This document shows positions 1 to 12,886 of a stretch of 64,000 bases of DNA, in pieces (the stretch's first letter is position 1; each line of letters opens with the position of its first letter). Source of the stretch: Hirundichthys speculiger (Eukaryota; Chordata; Actinopteri; Beloniformes; Exocoetidae). Under the pieces are notes generated by a model that had not been told where the DNA came from, ran no database searches, and saw only the letters and a program-made list of their open reading frames with translations. Where the stretch lies: the NCBI GenBank assembly GCA_018398805.1, contig JAGFBZ010000184.1, positions 358,073-422,072 on the forward strand, in the 5' to 3' direction. The translations under genes were made by a program, and so were the position numbers.

Positions 1-1719
1 CCTGAGATTGAGAAAACATTCCCAGCTCTGGGAATCCTGAGGCTCTGCCACACACACATACACCCACAAACACCTGCAGAGAGGCACCTCAATCAGCCAA
101 TTAGGTCATCAAGGGGATCTCTCATCGCAAAACAGGCCCACTGCCATTTCCAAATGATGGGGACACACACACACATATGCACACACTCGCCATTCTCAAC
201 TGTCTTCAAACTCTAGAGACACGCAGATCACACACTTGTGCAAGCAGTGAGATACATGCCATCCCCGTGGAAACCCAAACGGACGTGTGCGCAGCTCAAA
301 CAACACACGTGGCCCCCTAACTCATTATGGGTCCGCTGATCAAAAAGAATGATGCTCGGTGTAACTATCTACCAGAGGAGGGTGGTGGGAAAAGAGGAAT
401 TTGGACAAAAGGCGGCCCGTTGCGGCTCAGCGTCGGCACAGACCAGCAGCTCATGGCGGCAGCCCCCTCTGTTTACTAGCGGCTAATTAATTCGCCACAT
501 ATGCTGGGAACATCTGTCGCTAGTGACCTGCCGGGAGAGCAGAGGACGCACTGCTGCGACAGTCCGCTCCCCCCCACTCTCATTAGCACGCACACACATA
601 CAGTCTCACACACACAGACAATCATACGCATGCACAAGAGGGATGCACACAGATAGACATGGATGAATGTGTGTGCATGCGTGAACAGACCCGCATAGCT
701 TCACATGTCAAGATGTAACTAGACTGAAACAATCACAAACTTTGATCCACCTTTGGTTCAGGACATGTCTAAGTCATCGCTCTACAACACACGAAGATGA
801 GATGAGGTGAATCATTTACAACACACTGCATTTAACACTTTTTGCCTCATTGTTGGTGGCGATATTCAACACACAACCAGAGATAGGGAGTAAAAGCTCC
901 TTAAGTTTTGAATATGAAGAGAAAAACATTTACTCACTCTTTCAGGTATATAAAGTTCATAGTTACAGCTACCGTAAAAATTAGCAGCCATTTATTTTGC
1001 CACACTGCCCTTCATGGTGAGGAGAGTTAAAGCCAAACTTGGTGAAATAAAAAAAAGTGAAGCTCTGTGAGAGTGCAAACCGCAGCACCAGCAGAAAAAC
1101 TCCCAGCAGCCAATCGGATTCATTAACCTCCACCATCCAAAAATCCCTGAGGGGGGACCTACAGAGACAAAGACAAACTCTCTTCCCCTTGTGTCCTGTG
1201 TGCCCCCCCCATTAAACTGATCCCGTCCTCCCACCCTCCCTCACATGCTGCCTACTACTCGGATTCAACGCAAGAACAGCTCACAGGAACAGAATTAACA
1301 GAGGATGGTGCTCAGATGTCATGTTGAAACATCCGTTCATCCGTCCGTCAATTCTGCTCACTGGAGAGACGATGAACTCATGAACTCACATAGCAAAAAA
1401 AATAGAATGAAATAAAGAAAAAACACTGTAAAAGTGAAAAAGTAGAGAACACTAAGAAAATGCCATGACGTTCGCATGAACAGTCTGGAATCTGAATATG
1501 ACTTAAACCAGTCTAATGCTCATGAAGCTCCTTGAATCCCAATAAAATATTCAAGGCTCTCTGACAGAATTCCACGATCAACTGTATCAGATGCTCCACT
1601 GAGATCTAATAGGATCCACGTAGTCACATTTCACATGGACCATGAAGAGGTAATCAGTGGTAACTTTCACCAGCGTTGTTTTCTGTGCAACGAGGCTTAA
1701 ATCCTGACCGAAACTCTTC
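1..1719. other. Noncoding, CA-rich
   Basis: Scattered short (CA)n tracts and no credible exon on either strand. The 80-codon minus-strand frame at 992-1234 has no recognisable homology. The stretch could belong to a far intron of spata17 or lie downstream of it. Confidence 0.6.
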
Positions 1720-1730
1720 AAACAAATCAT

Positions 1731-2093
1731 CCATCCATCCATCCATTATCTATACCCGTTTCATCCTCCAAAGGGTCACGGGGATCTGCTGGAGCCTATC
1801 CCAGCCGTCTACGGGCAAAAGGCAGGGTTACACCCTGGACAGGTCGCCAGTCCATCACAGGGCCACATGCAGACAAACAACCACTCACACTCACATTCAC
1901 TCCTACGGGCAATTTAGAACCACCAATGAACCTGACATGCATGTCTTTGGACTGTGGGAGGAAGCCGGAGTACTCGGAGGAAACCCACGCAAGCACGAGG
2001 AGAACATGCAAACTCCACACAGAAAGGACCCCTGATGAGGTTCGAACCAGGAACCTTCTAGCTGTGAGGCAACAGTGCTAACCACTAAGCCCA
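1731..2093 (-). mobile_element. Full-length tRNA-derived SINE with 11-bp target duplication
   Basis: On the minus strand it begins with a tRNA-like head (CTTAGTGGTTAGCAC, A-box-like) and a perfect B box (ggttcgaacc at 2039-2048). The body is the common teleost repeat (gactggcgacctgtccaggg), ending in a (GGAT)n tail. AAACAAATCAT flanks it on both sides (1720-1730 and 2094-2104) as the target-site duplication. The two open frames inside are not genes. Confidence 0.9.
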
Positions 2094-2104
2094 AAACAAA
2101 TCAT

Positions 2105-5100
2105 TTCTGAGCAAATGGTTACGTAGTTGAATTGCAACATTTTGTTTGAAAGTTTTTACAAATTAAGAGTAGATTGGATATGGGTCTATAATTGGCTAAA
2201 ACTCAAAGATTATGTTTTTTTAAAATAGAGGTTTAGCAGCCTTAAAGCCTTGGGCCACATAGCCTGTCAATGTATTGATTCGATCTAATGTGGAAATGTT
2301 AATTAATGGAAGGTGTAATTGGGATAAAGTCTTCAAGGTAAAATGTTTAAATGAAACTGTTGCTGTTGCTCAAACGACACAAACACTCAAGTTACAAATC
2401 AGTGATGGATTGACTTTACCTCTGAAGCTGGTTAACACTACACTTTTTTTTTGCAGTTGTGAAAGTAACTTTGAGTTAGAGTTCTTGTCAAAGTTCTCAC
2501 ATCCCTTGCCCATGACAGATCATAAAGCAGTTCCACCTGAAGGATAAGAGATCACATGTTTTCATTTCAGTTATGTTTGTCAGTCTGTCTCACAAAAAAG
2601 AGCTTGATCCCTTATTAAGCTAAGCTCACACTTAATGCTTCAGTCAGGCATCCAACAGCCTCAGTCCGTCAGCAGGTCATTTATGTTGTCAGCTCATCTA
2701 TCCTTGGTAATCTGCTGAGGACTCAATCAAAGCATTTAAGAGTTTACTGAGTTCTTGCAACTTTAGCTTCACTAAGAGCCTCTAATGCAGCCAGTAAACC
2801 AATCAGTCAGACAGCTTATCCTTAGCTGTAACTCAGTCAGCCAACCAGAAAACAAGTCAACAAGTCAGTGAAGCCTCTGATTGTGCATCCAGTCAGTCAA
2901 GCAGCCACCCAGTCAGCGAGCCCCCCCACCTGTCCCTGCTAATTTGGTGAGGAATCAATTAAGGCCGTGTTTGCTGACTTCTCCTTGCCTTCAGCTCATC
3001 TGCTCCTCTCTAATGCAATTGTCCTGTGTGCTGCGTGCAGAGCGGCATAATAAAGTGATAAGGCTAATCAGGTTGGCTGCTCCTCTTCTCTCCCCATACG
3101 CACACTACACTTATTCTATTAGATGTGTAATGAGATTCTGCACTCCATCAACACAATGCCGCTATATGCGTGTGCATCTTTAGGTGTGTGTGTGAGTGAG
3201 TGTGTGTGCAGTATTAAAAGTGTGTGTGTGTTAGAGTAAGAGAGAGCTTTTGCTCTTGCAGAGGAAATTTGCTCCATTTACATTCTATCATTAGCTTGAA
3301 ACAAATGTGCCCTTGAGCTTAGCGCCCCTGTCTCCGTCGGCTGCAAACACTTTACTTTGGCAGGCGATCATAGTAGCATGCACACACAGATGTACACAGA
3401 CGCACACTCGCGAGTAAAAGACTTGAGCATTTAATCAAATGCATATGTGTACAAACACTCACTTAAACAAAACTAACAGCGCCGAGTGTTACTCAAATGG
3501 ACATTTGATGCTAAACAAGCGAGTGAGATCATTAACTTACAAATCATCCAACTTTTTTATTATGTAAACAAGATGTAAACAAATACACACAGAGAGAAAG
3601 ACACATATTCCACCCCCCCCACCACCAACCCCCCACCCCTACCCAGACAAGTGGGGAGAGTGATGGTCGAGTAAATGTAGAGGACACGGGGCTCTATGAT
3701 GTGTAGAACAGTTCTGGTCAATGGGCCAGATAATGAGTTGCCATAAACAGCAGCAGTCTTGTGCTGTCCAGCTCAGCTCATTACCATAGCTAGCATATGT
3801 AATCAGTGTGTTGCTGGGGCGTGTCTTAATGTACTCTTCAGTTTCTCAAAGACAGGGCTGGACCCATGGGGTGGGTCATGAGAAGGTAAGAGTGGATCTG
3901 TAGATCATCCTCCTGACACAGTGGTGATTAGTATTCACCAATTATGAGGTCTTTTCAGGCTCTAATAACATGATTTAGGCTTCAAAATCACTTTACGGGA
4001 ACGTTACGTTGCACAGAATACGATATATTTATTAGTATTCTTATCCAATAAACATAAACATTTAAAACTATTTCACAGGACTTGCCATTAAAGCATAATG
4101 GAAATACAGCTGCAAGTTTTTTTTTTTTTAACATGTCAATTATGTATAAAGCAAGAGCTTAAACTGTTTATTTCTCCTTGTGTGATTTATGTCATTAACA
4201 TGAATCAGTGGGAAAACAAAACAGCAGAGGCTATAGAGTATGTGGGTACTTTGGAGGCCAGAAAGCTGCCACAGAGACGTAATTAGAAAACACGCACACA
4301 CTCTCACACACATAAAAACACAATATCAAGCTGTGCACATCCTCATTAACTCCATGAGTATGATAAAACACGGTTCTCTCTCATCCCACCCAAGACTCCA
4401 TAAAGAGGAGATAGTATTTCAAGTTGCCGACACCAAATCTCTAATTATAACTTTATTTGAAGAAAACAAGGGAGTGCTTAATAAGCAAATGAGAGTGATA
4501 ATAACTTGGAATATGGATTGGACCTAAAAGACTAGATTATAAGGGCGAACCCCTGCTGAGAGCGAGAGGAAGAGTAAGTGGGAAGAGAAAGTGTTGTAAA
4601 TAATTTGACAAAATGACTAAATTACAAGGCTAAATACTCAAAGCTGTAATTATGTCTGTCTTTGAATAGATGAGTGGATGTGTGGATGATTGGAAGGAAA
4701 AAAGTTAACTGCTTTTGTACATTTTTTTTCTTCTCCCATTTTCTCATATTCACACAGAACACAGTCAGCTGCTCTGCATCAGTAATTTGCACCTTACTGT
4801 TACGTTTTGGTCTGAGTGTTTCCTTTGTTAAGAGCATTAAACAGTCAGATGGTAGACACAGAAAGTTCTCCTGCTTTATTTAAAGTTACCCAACGTTAGT
4901 GTAGAGTTTAAAACATGTGTTTCGAGCCACTGATGAAATCAAAATCTCTAATAAGAGGTTTTTTCCTTGCATTTTGAATGAATAGGTGTGTCTACACTTT
5001 AAACTGGTACTGTATTTGTTGAAAGTAATGTGAATGTGAATTACAGAAGCATAATATCATCACAAACCAAACATGGCAAGTTGGACTTTGCTGGAAATCG

Positions 5101-7018
5101 TGACTGTGATCGCTGAAGACGAAGCATCTGCTCTTGCGTAATTCATTTCCGGTGAGAAGGAGTCAGTGAGCGCCATCCGAGCAGGCTGAGATGCTGATTG
5201 GCTGATTGGCTGGCTAACCAAGAGACTCATGGCTTGAATGCAGAAAAAAAATAAAAAATAAAAAAAAACAAGACTGGGACAGAGAGAAAACACACTCAGA
5301 GTGAACAGATTAATAAATACATACCTAAAATAATTTTGAATGTCTCCAGATAAAGTGAGCTTGCCTCTGCTAATATATCAGGATGCTGATCGCAGCCATA
5401 AATGGAACGAATCAGGTCTGCTTTCTGAATAGAGAAAAAAACACCAAGTAGCTCCTCCTTAGTTACTTAGTTACTCCCACTGTGCTGTCTTCATAAATGA
5501 TAGTTTTGTCTAATTTGCTCTCTAACGAATCCATGGCACTGTCGTTATTTCTCAAACTCAGTTTAACCAGAGTCCCCTGTCCCCCTCAGTCCATCATCGT
5601 CTTTCAGTTTCTTCACTTTCCTTTTGTAACCCTGTCTATCCTTTATTTCAACAAATTTCCCAAATCTATTAAGGTTTGTCTTGAGCTACACGATATGAAA
5701 TTGACTTGTAAAGAGGAGACAAGTATCCACAGAGGATTTTACCGTTCAGGGTTGATTTCATTTCATTTGCTATCAGGGCTGTCTGTCTCTTTGCATGTTA
5801 AAGATATGAAGTGTGTGCGCACATGTGTGTGTGTGTTGTTCTGGGCTTTGTGTCTGCCATTCAGCCAGCTGTACACATGTCACACAATCTCACTTTCTAT
5901 ACATGGTTATATCTGACATATGCTTAAGGGGTCCAGAGAGATTTCTTGTAGCATTGTGCGCTTAGTTAGATGCGTGTGTGTGTGTGTGTGTGTGTTTGCG
6001 TCCCTGAGCAGCACTCTGTGCTCCTGTACCAATCCAATGAAGTTGTCTGAGAATGACAGCTTCATTATCTTGTATGAAAGTGGGACAAATGGAGGTTTGT
6101 CTCTATCACTTTGTAAGTCTGCAGAGCTGACAAAAAAGCTTAAACCACACACACTGTGGAACACACAGCTCTTCTTTCTTTCTTTCTTTCTTTCTATTCA
6201 CCCATCTCCTACACTCTTTTTCTCCTGCTGTGAGTGTGTGTGCACCCGAGACCAGTAAGTAATGAGTGTGTCTAAATGTTGATCACTGGGAGATGCTCTG
6301 TTGTTCTGAAATGATGTGGTGGGGGAGATACGTGTGTGTGTGTGTGTGCATGTTTTGTCGGGTTGCAAGCAGATGTCAAACAGTGGAGGCCCCGCACGGA
6401 CGTGCTGACAACTCTCTTAGTAACCGGGCACCTAAAGGGGGGCAAGACAGGTGTGTGTGCATATGCGAGCGTTTCAGGGAGAGTAAGAAAAAGGGAAGCA
6501 GACGTGACCTGCCCCCCCCCCCTCCATCCCGTTCCATCTGCATAGTGACATTCGACAGGGACATCACACCAGGCAAATCCACCATTTCATGCATGTGTGT
6601 TACCTTATATCCAGTAGAAAGGTAATACTATGTAAATGACCTCACATATGTCATCCATGAGGAGATGGGGATGGACGTACACACAAACACGCTTTTCCCC
6701 CCCTCTCTTTTGCACACACACATCTATACCCTCGAGGTTGGGGTGTCTCGGCCCCTGTCTGATTTCTTTGGGTCAGTTTCTCACACTTTTGACAGGGTCA
6801 CACACCTCTCCTCTCATTATTAACCTGAAGTAAAATGCCACACAGCCAAACAGCCGAGAGTGCGCATGAGAGTGTGTGTGATTAAGTGAGACGGAGGGAG
6901 TGTGTTAAAAGCAAAAACTGACCGTTTGTGTGTGATGTGTGTGTAAAGGAAACAACCAGAGATGGAGAAACATGGGTGTGTAAAGAATGTACAGAATGAC
7001 AGACACAAACTCATTCAG

Positions 7019-7020
<2 letters not shown>
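2105..7020. other. Noncoding, microsatellite-rich
   Basis: TG/CA runs, a TTTC run near 6174-6194 and pyrimidine tracts. Open frames up to 139 codons (5497-5916) show low-complexity Leu/Ser/Phe composition and no family resemblance. Nothing else supported. Confidence 0.6.

Positions 7021-7058
<38 letters not shown>
7021..7058. repeat. (GT)19 microsatellite
   Basis: Nineteen uninterrupted GT units, the longest pure dinucleotide GT tract in the window. Shorter TG tracts occur nearby at 5974-5995 and 6331-6348. Confidence 0.98.
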
Positions 7059-7060
<2 letters not shown>

Positions 7061-9644
7061 ATCCTCTGGGCATTACCGTTCACATTAACTATATGACATA
7101 CGGTCCAGCCTCCTTTCTTATTTCCTGTCAGTCAAGCACATGGAGCAAACAATAGCTCACTTTTATGAGCAAAACAAGCATTTACATTTTTAAAACACTT
7201 TAGGACACTTCAACGCGGATCTGAGAATATTCAGAAGCATTTAGTAGTTTATACCTTCCTAACGGATGCATCCATTTCCTGCAGCACATGGGTGCTCATT
7301 ATATTACACCACAGCTGAGAAGAAGTCACAATGATTTTTCTGTGAAAACTCATTGAGTTCAGTGAATGAATGCAGGTGACAAGGTAGAACAGAAAACTGT
7401 AGAATAAAATGCAAAAACAATCAAGATGAATTTTTCTTTTCTTTTTTTTTTTTATGTATGGGTGCTTATGCAGCTTACTTCATTTTATGCTACAACTTTA
7501 GTTTTTGCTATTTGTGAATCACAATGTGCTGTTCGATTTATAGAAAAATTAAATCTCCTCTGACTTCCAGCGCTGACTCTGACAGGATTATACTGTTTCT
7601 GTGTTTGTGAGTGTGTGTGCGCACGAGGTCACAGGTGATGAGAGTCCTGCGCTGTGGTCACAGCCACCCAACAGGATTATAACCGGCACCTACCTGTGTG
7701 TGTGTGAGAGAGTGTGTGCGTAAGCATGGCACTGACCATCCTGAGACGCTCCTCATATGTAAACCATTGATGCAGGCCAGATTTATTAATGCTCTGCATC
7801 TGATCAAAACCTTGTCTTGGCTACAGACTGACCAAAGAGGCAGTGATACGTTTCTGTGCAAAGCGAATAGATGTGCTGGTTTCACATTTTGCTTTTTTTA
7901 ATGTGGCTAAATTATGAATATTATTTCACTATATAATTTATGGTTTCTGAGTGAAATTTGCATATACATAAAATAGGATAAAATAAGTCCAATTTGAGTC
8001 ATATTATGGACCTACTGTTACAAAAAAGGCCTGCATGTGTTAGGTGTGTTTCCGGCCCCCCCGGGGCTCATTCTATCAACCTTCCTTCACCGCCAGCTGT
8101 CTACACTCATTTACATACTCTCTCCACCCACTAATGGAATTACCACAAGTTTCCTGAGGAGATTCTACACACACACAGGCGCACGGACCTGTAGACACGT
8201 GTGTACGTACAAAATATTTTGGATGTGATGAGTTTGCTGGGGAAAGGCTGCGAAGGTCAGTCAGAAGAATATCTCATCTTTGTCCAAAATAACGTCGCTT
8301 CCAATCAGGAACAGATGATTATCAGAGCTTTGCTCCTGATAAAAGACCAACTGAGTTGTATATCTGAAGAAAAAGGGTTGTTTGATACACCACCACACCT
8401 GTTGCATGACCCAAGCATGCTCACAAAGATTAAACATGCAGATCAATATTAATAGCTAAAAGAAGCTAAATTATACCAAAATCACTGTGATCTTCTGCCT
8501 TTGGTGGGTTCCTGCCCTGTTTCTCAGAGGAGCCTGCTTTCAGTTTGTTCACTCTGTGTTCATGCATTCTTACAAAATCTATCCTCTGAGAGATAATGAC
8601 TGTACAAAGCTGTATTTGTTATACAGAGAGTTGTTTTAATTTGATTGTTTGTGCATGGGATGGTAATACATGTCGCCTCACCGAGTCAGATCTATCTGCA
8701 CTGGGGAAAGATCTGGCCTTATACATTATCATTCTGCTGTAGGCAAAAAAAAATAGTGTGGCTTCTTTGTGTTATTTTAAACCACAAAGTCCAGAGGTGC
8801 ATAGAAAGATGTTCATCTTTTGCGTCGGGGCCTAACAGGTTAAATCAACCACAAAGATCTTGGATGATAAACCAAGAGTGCAGAGTGCCTGTGTAAAATA
8901 GTCTTTTAATAGTACTTTTGCAAATAGGGAGGAGTAGGATGTCTATGTTCAATGGGGACTATCCAGCGATTCAAATGTGTTTTTTTCGGAAAGTAGGCTT
9001 CAAGCTTGACACTGTTGTTTATTGTAGTCAGGTGGATTTGGAAAATCATATTACAAAGACAGGAGAGGGCGGGTGAATGTTGTGTTACCACAGACAGGGT
9101 TATACCCACAGTCATTCAGAGCATCAGACTGTAAAGAGAGATTTTGATCCCAATGGGGATCAGATGGATTCACCTGATTTAGGTTTTCAACCTGGTCCAG
9201 ACTCAGGTTGGAAACTTTTCTCCTCCCATGACCTTGAGAAAGTTCCAAAGGATCCCAGTTTCACCTTGTTTTTTTTTTTTTTTCTATTCTATTCTTAACC
9301 GTCTCCCCTGCCTCTCTTTACCAGTGGTTCTCTGTTTCTTTTTGTTTTGTCCTCCATCTCTCTGTCAGCAGATCCCTTCCATCAATACAGAACTGTCAGT
9401 CACAGGAGTGACAATTGGCAGCTGTCGATACAGTCTAGAGGGTTGCTACTCTGTATACAGGCTTCAGATCCTAAAATGCTATCAGCTGCCAATACATAGA
9501 CACAGACAGCCTGATACACACACACACACACCATTTCTTCTTTGCATCCTCATCACACTTGATCATCGCTGACACAGGAAAATTTGGTTTGGTAGATCAG
9601 ATCAGATGAGGAAACAAAGAAACACCTTCTGACTATTCATTCTT

Positions 9645-9680
<36 letters not shown>

Positions 9681-11354
9681 TCTTGTACTGATAAAGGTCT
9701 TTGACACAGCCTGGAGTCACTGACACACGGCTCCCCCTACTGGAGACCTGTAAGACCTTTGGCAATGACATTCACGTCCCTGGTTACACTGTAGCACATT
9801 AACATTCATTAATTGATTCAAACATCCATCTATTCATTTAATCACTCTTTCCTCTCTCTGCCATCCTGCTCTCTATCTTCCTCCTCCTTTCATCCCTGCA
9901 GCCCTTTCTTTTCCACATTGTTAATAAACCTTCATGTTGTATGTTTTTCTTCTATCACAGCATCACATTTGTCTACTTGGTATTGATTCGGTGTAAAGTC
10001 TGAAAAATGTCTTGTACCACTGCATATAGGACACAGAAAATTACCCCGTCCAGAACTGATTTGTTTTGGCTTTACTTTTACTGCTAATAATAATATAATA
10101 AGTGCTCATGTACAATAGTAGAATAAGTAAGGCAAAAAAATACAAGTCATCAGAAACCTTAAATGATCACACAGTGTTAGTGCTAACTGCTTACACAGAT
10201 AACACATTTACTGTAACCTAACTATAAAATCAACTGGGCCAGTGCATTAATATTGGATCAAATCAGCTTATCAGAAATGTAGTTAAATTTGCTTTGTATG
10301 AATGAACAATATGACACAGCACAGTAAAGTCATACCAGTTGTATTTTAGGTCCTTTAGAAAATAATCAGTAGGGAAAATCAAAAGTTGAATTTCGACAGT
10401 TATGAACGTAAGAACTCAAACACATTTGCTTAACTTTCTGAAAAAAACATTAAATATGGGGTTTTGTTTGGGGATCCTTGAATCCCCTTTGTTTCCTGCA
10501 GCTGGTGTTTAAGATATTTTTATTCGTGACTTATATTGTCACAAGTGAAAGGCCGTTACTGAGCTGTGATAAACCCAAACCGAAAAGAGAAATCACAAAT
10601 GAAATTAGATGAAAGGAACATAGTGATGTGAACATGGGGGAGATATTCATGTCTGCAGTCTCATCTTTACGCACATGGCGCCCATCCGTATGAGAAATGT
10701 GATTACAAATGAGAGTGTGAGCGAAAGCGCAGAGTGCTGCAGCTGGCATGGCATCTGGCTTGGCATATCGTTGCCTGGCCTCGCCCACTGCCTGCGCGCT
10801 GTAATGTGGCTGTCGACAAGCCCATTAAGAAGCCATTACTAAATGCTCTGTCTGTGCACTTCTTCCACGCCTTACAGCAAAGGCTCTTGGGAATGACAGC
10901 AACATGAAGCAGAGGAAGTCACGAAGTGAAGAAAGAAAGAATAGAGGAAAAACAAACAGGAGAAAGACTTGTCACACAGCATAGGAACAATGTAAAGTTT
11001 GTGAGAGAGACTTAATGGCTAGAGTTGATTAAAAAAAAACAAAAAAAAAACTTTTGTTTCACATCTATGACAGAGACAGAAGGTGAAGGCTCTGAGCTCA
11101 TTTTATGTTTCACCATCAGAATAGATGAGCAGGTGAGGAAGTTCTGCCTCGAGGGACAGGAGGGTCTGACACAAAGTCTCCACTTCAAGTTAAAGTTCAG
11201 AGCTAGTCTAAATAATTAAGACTCTAAATTTACATAATCTAAAAGAGTTCTAAAAAAGTTTTATAATTCAGACAGATAATGTTGAAGCTAGTTTCTAGAA
11301 ATAAGTCACAGCTAAAACTATCTGAGAAAGAAATAGGTGCCAACACCACATCAT
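7059..11354. other. Noncoding
   Basis: No exon was recognised. Two high-complexity blocks stand out: 7730-7860 (around aaaccattgatgcaggccag) and 10640-10880 (around gctgtcgacaagcccatta). They may be conserved noncoding DNA, which sequence alone cannot prove. Confidence 0.5.
9648..9679. repeat. (CA)16 microsatellite
   Basis: Sixteen uninterrupted CA units following ttcag. Confidence 0.97.
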
Positions 11355-11389
11355 TATATATATATATATATATATATACTATATATATT
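11355..11389. repeat. (TA)n microsatellite, imperfect
   Basis: TA units with a ct interruption near 11379, at the left edge of a transposon-like repeat. Confidence 0.9.
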
Positions 11390-11820
11390 AGAGCTGAGCG
11401 ATTTTATTGATTCTGCGATATATATCGATATTTTATTTCCCCAGAGAGTATCGATTTTTCAGCCACGGGTATCGATATTCTAAGCTTCTTTCAAAACCCC
11501 CGTGTCCCAACTTTAAAAGTTTGCAAGCAACAATTTGCACTGTTTAAATAGATAAAACTATTTTTCTCAACAAATCTTTTATTCATTTTGTCCAGCATTT
11601 GCTAGCTGCCAGTCAGATATATAATGTGTAATTGATGCTTTCAGTTCAATTAATTCAAACAAAGTCCTTGGAACACTCACAAGATGTCACCAAAATCACT
11701 TTCTCGATTTAAAATCTTTCGGAAAAAAAGGATCTTAATGTATTGTAAGATGAATATCAATATATATTGTATCGTGAGTCAAATATCGTGTATCGTATCG
11801 TATTGCGAGATTATTCAAAA
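11388..11820. mobile_element. Degenerate transposon-like repeat with tatcgat motifs
   Basis: The segment starts GAGCTGAGCGATTTTATTG and holds many ATCGATA-type words at both ends (tatatatcgatatt; gtatcgtatcgtattgcg), as in fish elements with the GGGCTGGGCGAT end. No clean terminal repeat or target duplication is left. Confidence 0.35.
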
Positions 11821-12439
11821 GTAGTGTAAAGGTCACTTTTATTTAAATGTTTTGCTGCCATATGAACTAAAGTCCCATAACACTTGTTGTTCAAACACTT
11901 TTAACATCAGCACTTGTCAGTAACACATATTTAGTGTAAATCTCATCTTAAAAAATGTCAAATATAATAAAGCTTATTGCCACTGCCAGGGCATTAATGT
12001 CATCCTGGTTTTTATTAATAATAAAAAAAAGTTTACCAACAAAATCCTAACAATCTAGAGGCCAGATCATAACATTAAAAAAGGTAATTTCTGAGGTAAC
12101 AGCAGAAACTTTTAACGGGGAGTTCAACTTGGCAGTTGTTACAAATAACCTTGTTTCTGTTGAATCCTCCCCTGGGAGAACTTTAAAATTAAAATGTCCA
12201 TGTAAAAGTTCTGTTACTTTATCAATCTATAATTATCTGTGTATCATTTGGTTTTTTCCATTTTCAATTGTCAATCAATAATTAAAAAAATTAAAAAGTA
12301 TATTTTTATTTTTTTTAAAAATGTTTTTTAATCTAACACAAAAAAAAATCCTGTTTTTTTTTAATATTTCAATTTTAGCAAACAGGCCACGGGATTTAAT
12401 TTGTTTTTAATATTTTATTGTCTGGTTTACATGACCCAG

Positions 12440-12886
12440 AAATAGCTTTGTTTTATAATCAAGGAACAGACTTTCTGTTGTCATTACACATCTGTGCCAC
12501 TAGATGGAGCCGCACTGAAGTAACCAGTAAGAGAACAGCATGACAGTCAACACATGGAGCAGATCTGATGATGAAAATGGAGGAATGACGCGATCGTCTT
12601 GAACAAAGGGGTTTGAAATTTTTTTTTTCAGACAGAATTGTTAATATTGCTGCCTGAGTTGCTACCCGAACTGTAAAGCACAATGATTTTTACCGCTTTC
12701 CATGTCTGTTTAAACTTTTCCGCAAGTTTACCTGCGACTTATTTTCCGGTTCCGCAGCATCCAGTAACAGACTTTTCAAAACAAAAGCATGTGAGCAACA
12801 TGCGTTAACGCGCGATGAAATAAATGTCGGTGTTAATAAATTAATGCGTTAACGTGATAATGGCGCGTTAACTTGCCCAGTCCTAA
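12440..12886 (-). mobile_element. One end of a hAT-like transposon (solo end)
   Basis: Read on the minus strand from 12886 it begins TAGGACTGGGCAAGTTAACG, with repeated gttaacgc motifs, then a body containing cggaaaataagtcgcag. This is a fish element end distinct from the one at 52.3-53.6 kb. The matching opposite end was not found, so the extent is approximate. Confidence 0.5.

Noticed and set aside
1676..2035. 119-codon plus-strand frame
   Set aside because: Lies within the SINE at 1731-2093 in antisense direction.
5497..5916. 139-codon plus-strand frame
   Set aside because: Low-complexity Leu/Ser/Phe/Cys composition, ends in a TG microsatellite, no family resemblance.
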